From: Calditrichia bacterium
GTDB lineage: Bacteria > Calditrichota > Calditrichia > Calditrichales > J004
Assembly (NCBI GenBank): GCA_020635035.1
Contig: JACKAO010000007.1
Location: 248,001 to 312,000 of the forward strand
Reading direction: 5' to 3'
Length of the DNA: 64,000 nucleotides
Position 1 is the stretch's first letter. Every line of letters begins with the position of its first letter. This document shows positions 52,789 to 62,089 of this stretch, one piece after another. The notes under the pieces were generated by a model. That model made no database searches. It was given only the letters and a program-made list of their open reading frames with translations, and was not told where the DNA came from. The translations under genes were made by a program, and so were the position numbers.

Positions 52789-54924
52789 ATGCCAGTTACT
52801 TCTGTTATTCCAAAGACCAACAATATCGCTTTAGTTGGAAATCCTAATACCGGAAAAACTTCAGTTTTTAACGCTCTTACCGGATTAAGGCAAAAAGTTG
52901 CCAATTATCCTGGGGTGACTGTTGAGAAAAAGACAGGCAGTTTTTCTGTAAATTCAACAACATTTACTGTTTATGATCTGCCTGGATTATATAGCCTTAT
53001 CCCAAAATCCCTTGATGATAAGATTAGTACTGAGATTATTTATAATCACAATAATGATGTAGAACTTTCTTGTATTGTTGTGGTTGTGGATGCTGCAAAT
53101 TTAAGCCGTAATTTATATCTTTTTACCCAAATTCTGGATTTGCAGATTCCTGTGGTAATGGCATTGAATATGATCGATGTTGCAGATAAGAAAGGCATTA
53201 AAATTGATATAGAAGGTTTCAAAAAAGAATTTAACATCCCGGTTATTCCGCTTATTGCAAGTAAAAGATCTGGTCTTGCTGAGCTTAAAAACACTATATC
53301 TGACCTTGTGACAAACCCTGATATTTCGCAACAAAAATATATGCCTATACCTGATGAAATCACAAAATGTATTGGTGATTTCAGAAACTTTGTTAAAAAC
53401 GGCTTCTGTGAGAGTGAAGTGTCATTAACTGCCAGATCGCTTCGAATAATATCCAGTGATCATGTGCTGCAGGATTGGATAGATAAAATTGATAATACAA
53501 AGATTGATGAAGCACAACAATCACTTGCAAAAGCCAGGAAGCGTTTGCTTGAAAGTAATCAGCATTGGAGTATGCTGGAAACAAAATTGCGCTATCAGTG
53601 GATAGATGAAGTTTTAAAAACATATGTACATACATCAAAAACAGATAAACAATCCTTAAGTGACAGGATAGACAAAATACTTACACACAAAGTTGGTGGA
53701 CTTTTTATATTCTTTATTGTTTTTGCTATGATTTTCCAGGCAATTTTCAGCTGGGCAGAATTGCCTATGGCCCTAATTGAAGATGGCACAAACTGGTTGG
53801 GGCAAATGGTAACACAGCTTATCCCGGCAGGTGCGCTTCAGGATATGATTGTTGATGGAGCTATTGCCGGTGTTGGTTCAATACTGGTTTTTCTCCCGCA
53901 AATACTTTTTCTCTTTTTCTTTTTGAGTATTCTTGAAGATACAGGATATATGGCCCGTGTTGCATTTATGCTGGATAGAGTAATGAATTCGATTGGATTA
54001 TCAGGACGATCGGTAATCCCTTTGTTATCTTCCTTTGCTTGCGCCGTTCCCGGGATAATGGCGTCTCGGACAATTCAAAACTGGCGTGACAGGCTTGTTA
54101 CAATTATGATTTCACCCTTTATGAGCTGCAGTGCGCGGTTACCGGTTTATGTTTTGTTAATAGGTGCTTTTATTCCACAGGGTTCTTTTCTGGGAATTGT
54201 ATCATACAGCGCTTTAACCCTTCTCGCAATGTATACACTCGGTATCGTGGCCGCTATTCTTGTGGCTTTGGTTTTTAAAAAATTTATTGTGCGGACAATG
54301 CCTTCATCATCATTCGTTTTAGAATTACCGGCGTATCACCGGCCAAATCTGCGTTACACTTTTTTGCAGCTGCTGGAAAGGGTTAAAATTTTTGTAACCG
54401 ATGCCGGAAAAATTATTCTTGCGATGTCAATAGTTTTATGGTTCATGGCATCCTATCCAAAATCTGACGAGAGCGATACATCAAATTCATCTCAAAAAAT
54501 TGAACAGAGTTATGCGGGTAAAATAGGTAAATTCATAGAACCGGCAATTAAGCCCCTTGGTTTTGATTGGAAAATCGGGGTAGGGCTGCTTACAAGTTTT
54601 GCTGCCCGCGAAGTAATGGTAAGTACTCTGGCAACCATTTATAATGTTGAAGGCGCCGATGAAACTTCCGGGAGCCTTAAAGAATCATTGAAGAATGACC
54701 GGGATCCCGTGACCGGAGAATTATTGTATTCACCTTTGACTGCCATATCGTTAATGGTGTTTTTTGTGCTGGCCTGTCAATGTATGGCAACGGTTGCTAT
54801 TGTTAAACGAGAAACCAATAGCTGGCGCTGGCCAATCACAATGATTGCATATATGACCGGGTTAGCTTATCTGGCATCCTTACTTACCTTTCAAATTGGT
54901 TCATATTTGGGGATAGGAGTATAA
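52789..54924 (+). CDS. feoB: FeoB, ferrous iron transporter
   Basis: A 711-residue inner-membrane Fe(II) transporter, starting at ATG 52789, 7 bases after feoA; an earlier in-frame ATG at 52693 lies inside feoA and is rejected. The G protein domain (about 1-170) has G1 GNPNTGKTS at 17-25, the PGVTVEKK switch, the DLPGLYSL G3 region and NMIDV G4. Then comes a helical linker and about eight or more membrane segments with the two Gate motifs (YMARVAFMLDRVMNSIGLSGRSVIPLLSSFACAVPGIMA, and TSFAAREVMVSTLATIYNV). Length is normal. Confidence 0.95.
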   Translation: MPVTSVIPKTNNIALVGNPNTGKTSVFNALTGLRQKVANYPGVTVEKKTGSFSVNSTTFTVYDLPGLYSLIPKSLDDKISTEIIYNHNNDVELSCIVVVVDAANLSRNLYLFTQILDLQIPVVMALNMIDVADKKGIKIDIEGFKKEFNIPVIPLIASKRSGLAELKNTISDLVTNPDISQQKYMPIPDEITKCIGDFRNFVKNGFCESEVSLTARSLRIISSDHVLQDWIDKIDNTKIDEAQQSLAKARKRLLESNQHWSMLETKLRYQWIDEVLKTYVHTSKTDKQSLSDRIDKILTHKVGGLFIFFIVFAMIFQAIFSWAELPMALIEDGTNWLGQMVTQLIPAGALQDMIVDGAIAGVGSILVFLPQILFLFFFLSILEDTGYMARVAFMLDRVMNSIGLSGRSVIPLLSSFACAVPGIMASRTIQNWRDRLVTIMISPFMSCSARLPVYVLLIGAFIPQGSFLGIVSYSALTLLAMYTLGIVAAILVALVFKKFIVRTMPSSSFVLELPAYHRPNLRYTFLQLLERVKIFVTDAGKIILAMSIVLWFMASYPKSDESDTSNSSQKIEQSYAGKIGKFIEPAIKPLGFDWKIGVGLLTSFAAREVMVSTLATIYNVEGADETSGSLKESLKNDRDPVTGELLYSPLTAISLMVFFVLACQCMATVAIVKRETNSWRWPITMIAYMTGLAYLASLLTFQIGSYLGIGV

Positions 54925-54925
54925 A

Positions 54926-55120
54926 ATGTTAGTTCAGGAAATTTTTGTTTTGAGTATAGTTATTCTTGCCGCTGCTTTTTCTATCCGAACATTTGTACGC
55001 CAATTCTCATCTTCGGTTAAAGGGGGATGTTCAAGCTGCTCAGCGTGCTCAGTTCCGGCCAATGATTCACTTAATAATGTGTACAATATTTATAAAGCCC
55101 GCCGTAAAGAATTAGTTTAA
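54926..55120 (+). CDS. FeoB-associated Cys-rich membrane protein
   Basis: A 64-residue protein beginning one base after feoB. One membrane helix at about 5-24, then KGGCSSCSACSVPANDS with cysteines in a C-x-x-C-x-x-C array (about residues 35-41), then a basic tail. Small FeoB-associated Cys-rich proteins are known from many genomes and may bind metal or act as FeoC-like partners. It lies in the same operon and probably follows the same control. Confidence 0.82.
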   Translation: MLVQEIFVLSIVILAAAFSIRTFVRQFSSSVKGGCSSCSACSVPANDSLNNVYNIYKARRKELV

Positions 55121-55219
55121 CTTCAATTAAGTATTTGCTTCAATTTTTATCCGGGTAATCCTACCATAACCGTTTTCTTTTTTGTATCTTGCGGTAAGAA
55201 TTAATCAAAATTGAAAATC

Positions 55220-56221
55220 ATGAAACACGCTCAATTTTATAGCCAACTGGAAAAAAATAAGGTCCATTGCTATTTATGTCCCAGGAATTGTCATATTGGT
55301 GAAGGACAAACAGGATTTTGTTTTATCCGCAAAAACATTGAAGGACACTTGTATAATCTTGCCTATGGCAAGCCATATGCAGTCCATATTGATCCCATCG
55401 AGAAAAAACCGTTATTTCATTTTTTACCTGGTACCCAAATACTCTCCATAGGAACGGCAGGCTGCAATCTGGGTTGTAAATTTTGCCAAAACTGGGATAT
55501 TTCGAAAGCTAAATATGATCAGCAACGCGCGGCAGAATTTTCTCCTGAGTTGGCCGTTGGCGCTGCTGTTAAAAATGGTTGTAAAAGTATTGCGTTTACT
55601 TATAATGATCCCACAATCTGGGCAGAATATGCAATGGATATTGCCCGTATCGGAAGAGAAAAGGGATTGAAAAATGTGATGGTTACTGCCGGGTATATTA
55701 CACCTGAAGTTATTCCGGATGTATATGAAAACATTGATGCTGCAAATGTGGATTTAAAATCTTTTTCTGAAGAGTTTTACCGCAAAATCACATTGTCCCA
55801 TCTTAAGCCGGTTCTTGAAACACTTAAAATCCTAAAGAAAATGGATATCTGGATTGAGCTTACAAATCTCATCATCCCAACTCAAAACGACTCGTCACAG
55901 GAAATTACGGATATGAGTCACTGGATTCTTGATAATCTTGGTGATAGTGTCCCTTTACATTTTACAGCCTTTCACCCGGATTTTAAGATGATGCATTTGC
56001 AGAGAACACCATTACCAACACTGCGTCAGGCTTATGATATTGCCAAAGAAGCCGGCATAAAATATGTTTACACAGGCAATGTTTATGATGATGGCAGTAA
56101 TACATATTGCCCGGACTGTGGAAAACTGCTGGTAAAACGTAACTGGCATGATGTAACTGAAAATAAAATTATTAATAACACTTGTCCGGACTGTGGGCAT
56201 CATTTGAATTTTACAACTTAA
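55220..56221 (+). CDS. amrS: AmrS-type radical SAM protein
   Basis: A 333-residue radical SAM enzyme starting at ATG 55220 (the TTG at 55211 is an unlikely start). The 4Fe-4S cluster motif is Cys82, Cys86 and Cys89 in GCNLGCKFCQNWDIS; the N-terminal CYLCPRNC (Cys17/20/24) and CFIRKN, and the C-terminal zinc-ribbon CPDCGKLLVKRN / CPDCGHHLNF match the AmmeMemoRadiSam family radical SAM protein. These are similar to pyruvate-formate-lyase activators but act in an unresolved pathway with two partners, which are not next to it here. Its own promoter region is the 100-bp gap upstream. Confidence 0.85.
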   Translation: MKHAQFYSQLEKNKVHCYLCPRNCHIGEGQTGFCFIRKNIEGHLYNLAYGKPYAVHIDPIEKKPLFHFLPGTQILSIGTAGCNLGCKFCQNWDISKAKYDQQRAAEFSPELAVGAAVKNGCKSIAFTYNDPTIWAEYAMDIARIGREKGLKNVMVTAGYITPEVIPDVYENIDAANVDLKSFSEEFYRKITLSHLKPVLETLKILKKMDIWIELTNLIIPTQNDSSQEITDMSHWILDNLGDSVPLHFTAFHPDFKMMHLQRTPLPTLRQAYDIAKEAGIKYVYTGNVYDDGSNTYCPDCGKLLVKRNWHDVTENKIINNTCPDCGHHLNFTT

Positions 56222-56338
56222 AATAATATCTGTTTCTACTTTTTTGGATTGTAAATACTGTTAACATTTCTTACCTGCAATGTATACCTTGCTGACACTT
56301 CTCTGCTGAAAGTTGGTTTATTTCTCGTTAATTAACAC

Positions 56339-56354
56339 TGGCATTAAAATTGAC
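56339..56354 (+). promoter_or_regulatory. Weak sigma-54-like site upstream of a lipoprotein gene
   Basis: TGGCAT at 56339-56344, five bases, TTGAC at 56350-56354, about 34 bases before the GTG start. The -24 box is close to consensus and spacing is right, but the GC of the -12 box is not kept (TTGA for TTGC). Low support. Confidence 0.2.
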
Positions 56355-56388
56355 ACATTAACTTTAGATAACCATTGAAGGTACATTT

Positions 56389-56991
56389 GTGTACATAAAA
56401 ATACTGTTTTCATTGAGCACGATATTCATTCTGGTTTCCTGTGTATTTATAGATCTACCACCAGAAAAAATATCTAAAAAAGAAACAAATGACAGCCTGT
56501 TAGTCAGCGCTGATTCAGAGTATATTAATCCTATACTATCGGTTAACAGTTCTATTCAAGACAATTCATGCCAAAGGAAAATGCTTATCAAGAAGACCTA
56601 TTTTAATCCAAATCATTACCCGGTGACAAAAAATGAGTATTTAGATTTCTGCAAAAAAATAAACAAGACATTTTTATTATCGAATATGTCCAGTCAGGAA
56701 GCATTCTCATTCTTTAAAAAGTTGCAAGAGTATTCATATTTGCAAAGACATTTTTATCATAAAGAATCTGTTTTAAATTCGAATGAACAAAAAAAGTCCC
56801 GGGTGTTTATGATGAAGAAAATTACAGAAAAACATTATCAGATTTTCAGCATTATGTCCTATTCTTCGGGAAACAGAATCCTGACTTATGAAAATGTATT
56901 TTTTCATACATATAGTGTGTCAGCAGAATTAATTGAACAATGGTCTGAATTGAATGCAATAAAGAAGCGGCATAAAAAAGTTGTCTATTAA
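56389..56991 (+). CDS. Small predicted lipoprotein, unknown function
   Basis: A 200-residue protein starting with GTG at 56389, preceded by GAAGG at 56378-56382. A hydrophobic N-terminus ends in LVSC (lipobox, Cys18), giving an exported lipoprotein. The mature part is Lys-rich and helical with no motif that I recognise (IKKTYFNPNHYPVTKNEYLDFCKKI, EKHYQIFSIMSYSSGN). It has a distinct residue mix, high in Lys/Asn/Ser, compared with its neighbours, and lies alone between gaps of 167 and 156 bp. No function is assigned. Confidence 0.65.
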   Translation: MYIKILFSLSTIFILVSCVFIDLPPEKISKKETNDSLLVSADSEYINPILSVNSSIQDNSCQRKMLIKKTYFNPNHYPVTKNEYLDFCKKINKTFLLSNMSSQEAFSFFKKLQEYSYLQRHFYHKESVLNSNEQKKSRVFMMKKITEKHYQIFSIMSYSSGNRILTYENVFFHTYSVSAELIEQWSELNAIKKRHKKVVY

Positions 56992-57147
56992 TTCGGGTTG
57001 CAGGCAAATTCTAACACAAAGAAAACTTTTTCTTTCTTTTGCGTATATCCTGACAAACTGCAAGTATTCATTCAGATAGTTTTTTAAATATTTGATGCTT
57101 AAGTTGTGATCGTAAATAATCATTCTAAAATTTTTAAGGAGTCTGAT

Positions 57148-59976
57148 ATGAAGAAAATTCTTCTTTTGGGATTCATTTTTTCTTTATTTACCGGTGTTCT
57201 TTGGGCACAAGGGAAAGATGAATCAAAAATATTTCCATATAAATACGAAATGCGCGATCTCGATAATGGTTTACGGGTAGTGGTTATCCCTACAGATTAT
57301 CCTAATATTGTAGCTTTACAAATTCCTGTTATGACAGGTTCGCGTAATGAAGTGGAGAAAGGGAAATCAGGTTTTGCCCATTTCTTTGAACATATGATGT
57401 TCCGGGGAACTGAAAAATACCCTGCAGATAAATACAATGAAATTCTGAAGAATGCCGGTGCAGATCAAAATGCCTGGACCAGTGATGATATGACTAATTA
57501 TCACATCACTTTTTCAAAAGAAGATTTAGAAACTGTATTAAAATTAGAAGCAGACCGTTTTCAGAATCTTAAGTATTCAATTGAAGATTTTAAAACAGAA
57601 TCACGAGCCGTATTGGGTGAGTATAATAAAAATTATGCCAATCCTGTTCGTAAATTATTTGAAGTTCAACGAAACAACGCATTCACAAAGCATACGTATA
57701 AACATACGACAATGGGCTTTATTGAAGATATTGAAGATATGCCCAACCAGTATGATTACAGCTTAAAGTTTTTCAATAGATTCTATCGTCCCGAATATGT
57801 ATCTATCATTCTAGCCGGAGATCTGGATGTTGAGAAAACATTCGATCTTGTTGAAAAATACTGGTCCGGTTGGAAACGTGGCGACTACAAAGCAGATATC
57901 CCGGCAGAACCCGAACCAGAAGCACCTGTTTATGAACATATTAAATGGGATACACCAACGCTTCCATGGATTACGGTAGCGTTTCATGGCCCGGCTTTTT
58001 CAGAAAACCAAAAAGACATGCCGGCAATGGATTTAATCGCTCAATACGCGTTTTCATCCAGTTCGCCACTTTACCAGAAACTTGTTGTTAAAGAGCAGGT
58101 TGCCGATGCCGTCTGGGCTTCTTTTCCGGATCATACCGATCCATTCCTTTTAACCGTTGGCGCCCGAATTAAAGATGTAAAAGATATATGGTACGTTCGC
58201 GATGAGATTACAAAAGCTTTTGCAGAAATGCGTTATGAGACTGTTTCTTCTCAGCGATTGAGTGACATTAAAGGTAACATGAAATATGGATTTGCCCAGG
58301 GGATGGATAACTCCGAAGCAATCGCCAGCTCTCTAGTAGGTTATATGGCGCGTACACGTGATCCCGAAACCATAAACCGTATTTACAATCTTTATGATCA
58401 AATAAGTGCTAACGACATTAAGAAAATGGCGAATAAATATTTTACAGATAATCGTTTGGTTGTTGTTTCCCTGAGCCATGAAGAAACTCCGGATGTTGCA
58501 AGCAAAACCGGTTCAATCGACGCCATTGTTAAAGCAAATGCAAATGTTAAATCAAATGTAGAATCTCTTGTATTAAAAAGTGAGTCACCGGTTATAGATT
58601 TTAAGTTTCTGTTCAATGCAGGTTCGGCGAATGATCCCAAAGGCAAAGAAGGTCTGGCAAATTTAACCGCATCTATGATAAGCGGTGGTGGCAGCAAGGA
58701 TATGAAATATTCAGAGATTCAGAAAGCTCTTTACCCGATGGCTGCCTGGATGGGCGACCAGGTCGATAAAGAGATGACAGTTTTTATGGGAACCACACAC
58801 ATCGATAATTTGAATAATTACTATGAGATTGTTTCACAGCAGATATTAAATCCGGCTTGGGATGAAGATGATTTTAACCGCATCAAAACCAATGTAATTA
58901 ATGGCATCAAAGTTGGTCTTCGTGGCAATAATGACGAAGAACTCGGCAAAGAAGTAATGTATGAAATGATTTATGAGAATCACCCCTACGGTCATCTCAA
59001 TTATGGACATATTGAAGCACTGGAAAAGCTGACTCTTGATGATGTTAAGCAGTTTTACAAGGAGAATTATACCCAGGCAAATCTTGTTCTTGGATTAGCC
59101 GGCAATGTATCGGAAGATTTTGTAAACAAAGTTAAACACGATCTTGCTGCACTGCCTGAAGGCACAAAAAACAAAGTAAAACTGCCACAGCCTGAAAAAA
59201 TTAATGGCTTTGAAGTGGAAATCGTTAAAAAGGAAACACGTGCAACGGGAATTTCATTTGGTTTCCCGATTTCAATAAATCGATCCGATGAAGATTTCGC
59301 TGCGCTCTGGCTTGTGCGCTCTTATTTCGGTGAACACCGGTCCAGTAACAGCTATTTGTATCAGCGTATTCGTGAAATCCGCGGAATGAATTACGGTGAT
59401 TATGCTTATATTGAATACTTCCCGCGTGGTATGTTCCAATTCCACCCCGATCCAAATCTTGGACGCCAGCAGCAAATATTCCAGGTCTGGATACGTCCGG
59501 TTGTTCCGGAAAATGCACATTTTGCAGTTCGTACAGCTATGTATGAATTAAACAAACTGGTTAATGAAGGCATGTCTCAGGAAGATTTTGAAACGACGCG
59601 TAATTATTTGATGAAGTTCGTAAACATTCTTACTAAAACACAGTCAAGGCAGTTGGGATATGCTTTGGATAGTAAGTATTACAATATCCCTGAATTCACA
59701 AAATATATCACCGATGGACTGAAAAATTTAACAGTTGATGATGTTAATAAGGTGATAAAAAAATATCTGCAAACCGAAAACATCAAATTTGCTTTTATAA
59801 CAAAGGATGCAGAAGGGTTAAAAGAACAATTAGTAAGCAATACTACATCACCGATAAAATATGATGCTGATAAGCCACAATCTTTGCTTGATGAAGATAA
59901 AATAATTCAGGACTATAAACTGGATTTTAAAGCTGATAAAGTAAAGGTTGTTGATGTTGAAAATGTTTTCAAATAG
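57148..59976 (+). CDS. M16-family zinc peptidase, two-domain
   Basis: A 942-residue exported peptidase. The start at ATG 57148 is supported by AAGGAG at 57136-57141; a further ATG 42 bases upstream has none. Signal peptide at about 1-20 (ends LWAQ). The first M16 domain has the inverted zinc motif His78-x-x-Glu81-His82 in FAHFFEHMMFRGT, and the downstream glutamate region FKTESRAVLGEYNKN about 75 residues later. A second M16 domain from about residue 500 lacks the motif, as usual, and forms the closing half of the chamber. It would degrade peptides in the periplasm. Confidence 0.9.
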   Translation: MKKILLLGFIFSLFTGVLWAQGKDESKIFPYKYEMRDLDNGLRVVVIPTDYPNIVALQIPVMTGSRNEVEKGKSGFAHFFEHMMFRGTEKYPADKYNEILKNAGADQNAWTSDDMTNYHITFSKEDLETVLKLEADRFQNLKYSIEDFKTESRAVLGEYNKNYANPVRKLFEVQRNNAFTKHTYKHTTMGFIEDIEDMPNQYDYSLKFFNRFYRPEYVSIILAGDLDVEKTFDLVEKYWSGWKRGDYKADIPAEPEPEAPVYEHIKWDTPTLPWITVAFHGPAFSENQKDMPAMDLIAQYAFSSSSPLYQKLVVKEQVADAVWASFPDHTDPFLLTVGARIKDVKDIWYVRDEITKAFAEMRYETVSSQRLSDIKGNMKYGFAQGMDNSEAIASSLVGYMARTRDPETINRIYNLYDQISANDIKKMANKYFTDNRLVVVSLSHEETPDVASKTGSIDAIVKANANVKSNVESLVLKSESPVIDFKFLFNAGSANDPKGKEGLANLTASMISGGGSKDMKYSEIQKALYPMAAWMGDQVDKEMTVFMGTTHIDNLNNYYEIVSQQILNPAWDEDDFNRIKTNVINGIKVGLRGNNDEELGKEVMYEMIYENHPYGHLNYGHIEALEKLTLDDVKQFYKENYTQANLVLGLAGNVSEDFVNKVKHDLAALPEGTKNKVKLPQPEKINGFEVEIVKKETRATGISFGFPISINRSDEDFAALWLVRSYFGEHRSSNSYLYQRIREIRGMNYGDYAYIEYFPRGMFQFHPDPNLGRQQQIFQVWIRPVVPENAHFAVRTAMYELNKLVNEGMSQEDFETTRNYLMKFVNILTKTQSRQLGYALDSKYYNIPEFTKYITDGLKNLTVDDVNKVIKKYLQTENIKFAFITKDAEGLKEQLVSNTTSPIKYDADKPQSLLDEDKIIQDYKLDFKADKVKVVDVENVFK

Positions 59977-60030
59977 AACACAATCTAAAGAATGTTTATA
60001 GGTTAACTTAAGAAACATCATAAATATATC

Positions 60031-60109
60031 AGGCTGTTCCAAAAGCTGTTAAGTTGTAAAAAAAAGAAGTGATGCAAAGTTATCGCAATCTTAATTTTTG
60101 GAACAGCCT
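60031..60109. mobile_element. MITE-like element or IS remnant with 14-bp inverted ends
   Basis: A 79-bp segment with perfect 14-bp terminal inverted repeats: AGGCTGTTCCAAAA (60031-60044) and TTTTGGAACAGCCT (60096-60109), with partial symmetry continuing inward (TTAAG / CTTAA). 'GGCTGTtCCAAAA' resembles terminal repeats of several transposase families. No coding capacity remains and no clear target duplication flanks it. It lies in the 262-bp gap between the M16 peptidase and the cupredoxin gene. It could alternatively be a long-loop terminator hairpin. Confidence 0.5.
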
Positions 60110-60238
60110 TCTTTTATTTCTAAAATAAATATTTCCCCTAAAATGCTCTCTCTAAACTGGTATGGAATATTGTTTAAATCCAACCTGTTTACCTTTTTAA
60201 AGATATTTAGAATTTTAATTACTCTAGCGGGAGCTATT

Positions 60239-60865
60239 ATGAAACAACTTTTATTAATAATTTGCTCTTTCCTTCTGTTATCTGGAATTGGCTTTGCCCA
60301 GAGTCTTCATATAATCGAGACAAATGGCAACGCGTTTTCGCCATCCGATTTAACTGTTAATGTTATGGATACTGTTAGATGGATCAACTCAGGAAAAGGA
60401 TTTCATAACGTTGTAGCAGATGATGACAGTTATACCAGTGGTGCTGCTTCATCCACTGAATGGGTATTTGATCATGTTTTTACTCTACCCGAAGATAGCC
60501 GTTATTATTGTGTCATTCATGGTGGAAAAGGTGGTGCAGGAATGTCAGGAATTATCCATGTTGTGAACACGACTGGCATAACCGTGACAGATGGAAAAAT
60601 TTTGGATTATCAGCTTTCTCAAAATTATCCAAATCCGTTTAACCCATCAACAACAATCGAATTCAGTCTGCCAAAATCTGAATTTACAACACTTAAAGTT
60701 TTTAACATGCTTGGCAGGGCGGTAACAACCCTGGTTTCAGAACAACTGGGGGCCGGCAACTACTCTTTTAGATTTGATGGCACCGAAATGGCAAGCGGGT
60801 ATTATTATTACAAGCTTCAGGCAGGGAATTTCAGAGAAGTTAAACGAATGATCCTTATCAAATAA
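60239..60865 (+). CDS. Secreted cupredoxin with C-terminal sorting domain
   Basis: A 208-residue exported protein starting at ATG 60239 with GGGAG at about 60229-60233; the longer frame upstream runs through the inverted-repeat element and is not a credible start. Signal peptide about 1-20 (ends GFAQ). The mature part is a plastocyanin/azurin-like fold with ligands His56 (KGFHNVVAD), Cys91, His94 and Met102 (YYCVIHGGKGGAGMSG), a type 1 copper site. It then has a LSQNYPNPFNPSTTIEFSL sorting domain (about 125-208). It would be a copper electron carrier on or outside the cell surface. Confidence 0.88.
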   Translation: MKQLLLIICSFLLLSGIGFAQSLHIIETNGNAFSPSDLTVNVMDTVRWINSGKGFHNVVADDDSYTSGAASSTEWVFDHVFTLPEDSRYYCVIHGGKGGAGMSGIIHVVNTTGITVTDGKILDYQLSQNYPNPFNPSTTIEFSLPKSEFTTLKVFNMLGRAVTTLVSEQLGAGNYSFRFDGTEMASGYYYYKLQAGNFREVKRMILIK

Positions 60866-60870
60866 ATTTC

Positions 60871-60896
60871 AGGGCTGATTTTTCAGCCCTTTTTTA
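60871..60896 (+). terminator. Rho-independent terminator after the cupredoxin gene
   Basis: AGGGCTGA (60871-60878), a TTTT loop, TCAGCCCT (60883-60890) and a run of T. A perfect 8-bp stem, 6 bases after the stop codon. Confidence 0.92.
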
Positions 60897-61019
60897 TTTC
60901 TATGCTAACTTTCCTTCAAAAATTATATAAACCAAAGATTATTTTGGGAGCAAGTACGGAAAGTTTTATTTTACAACATTCTGAGATATAACCTTAAATT
61001 TTCTAAAATTGGATTACAA

Positions 61020-61991
61020 ATGAGTGATTTTTCGATTTGTGTATTGGATGGCTATACCTTAAATCCTGGAGACTTATCCTGGGATGAACTTAAAAAGCTT
61101 GGAAGCTGTACCATTTATGACCGGACAAAACCACAGGAATTAGTTGACCGATTAGCCGGATTTGACATCGCGATAACTAACAAAGTTGTTCTGGATGCTG
61201 ATAAAATTTATAAATTGCCGGATCTAAAATGTCTCGTTGTTTCTGCAACCGGATATAATGTTGTTGATGTGGAATCGGCAACATTAAAAAATATCACGGT
61301 GTGTAATGTACCCGCGTATAGCACGGATTCTGTTGCACAGCTTGTCTTTTCCCATTTGTTGAATATAGCTCAAAATGTTGCCTATCATGATAAAACAGTT
61401 AAGCAGGGGCGATGGGTGAAATCAGCTGATTTTTCATATTGGGAAACACCATTGATTGAATTAGCAGGTCTTAAATTAGGTATTATCGGTTTTGGCCAGA
61501 TCGGCAGGCGGGTTGCTGAGATCGGTCGCAGTTTTGGTATGCAGATTCTGCTGAACACTCCCAGGCCAATTAAAAATAATCATCCGGATCTGAAGCAGGT
61601 AGATCTTAACACTTTACTAAAAGAAAGTGATGTGATTTCTCTTCATTGTCCGTTAACAGATGCCACAAAACATTTAATCAACAAGGAAACTCTGCAATTT
61701 ATGAAACCTTCTGCTATATTGATAAACACAGGTCGCGGACCACTTATTGATGAAAATGACCTGGCAGATGCTTTAAACAAAGGAAGGATTTCTGCAGCTT
61801 GCCTGGATGTTTTATACAGCGAACCACCAGGCAAAGATAATCCATTACTCACTGCAAAAAACAGTGTTATTACACCACATATTGCCTGGGCTTCAATTGC
61901 AGCCAGAAAAAGACTGATGGATGTTGTTACTGAAAATGTTAAAGCATTTATTTCAGGAAATGCCCAGAATGTTGTAAATCCAAAATTATAA
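61020..61991 (+). CDS. D-2-hydroxyacid dehydrogenase
   Basis: A 323-residue NAD(P)-dependent enzyme. The Rossmann motif is GFGQIGRRV at about 157-165; the catalytic Arg is in INTGRGPLIDE (about 238), the Glu in LDVLYSEPP (about 267) and the His in TPHIAW (about 286), making the full triad of the family. It interconverts 2-oxoacids and D-2-hydroxyacids such as glycerate or lactate; the substrate is not determinable from sequence. It sits alone between a terminator and the stress-protein gene. Confidence 0.9.
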   Translation: MSDFSICVLDGYTLNPGDLSWDELKKLGSCTIYDRTKPQELVDRLAGFDIAITNKVVLDADKIYKLPDLKCLVVSATGYNVVDVESATLKNITVCNVPAYSTDSVAQLVFSHLLNIAQNVAYHDKTVKQGRWVKSADFSYWETPLIELAGLKLGIIGFGQIGRRVAEIGRSFGMQILLNTPRPIKNNHPDLKQVDLNTLLKESDVISLHCPLTDATKHLINKETLQFMKPSAILINTGRGPLIDENDLADALNKGRISAACLDVLYSEPPGKDNPLLTAKNSVITPHIAWASIAARKRLMDVVTENVKAFISGNAQNVVNPKL

Positions 61992-62012
61992 TCTGTAAAG
62001 AATGTAATTTTT

Positions 62013-62038
62013 GTTTCTTGTTTATAGAAACTTTCTTT
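62013..62038 (+). terminator. Weak hairpin after the dehydrogenase gene
   Basis: GTTTCT (62013-62018), a 7-base loop, AGAAAC (62026-62031), followed by a T-rich stretch. The stem is short and AT-rich, so termination is uncertain. Confidence 0.3.
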
Positions 62039-62089
62039 AAATTGCTGTCATTATTTTGCTATTGAAATTATTAAATCAAAGGATTTATC

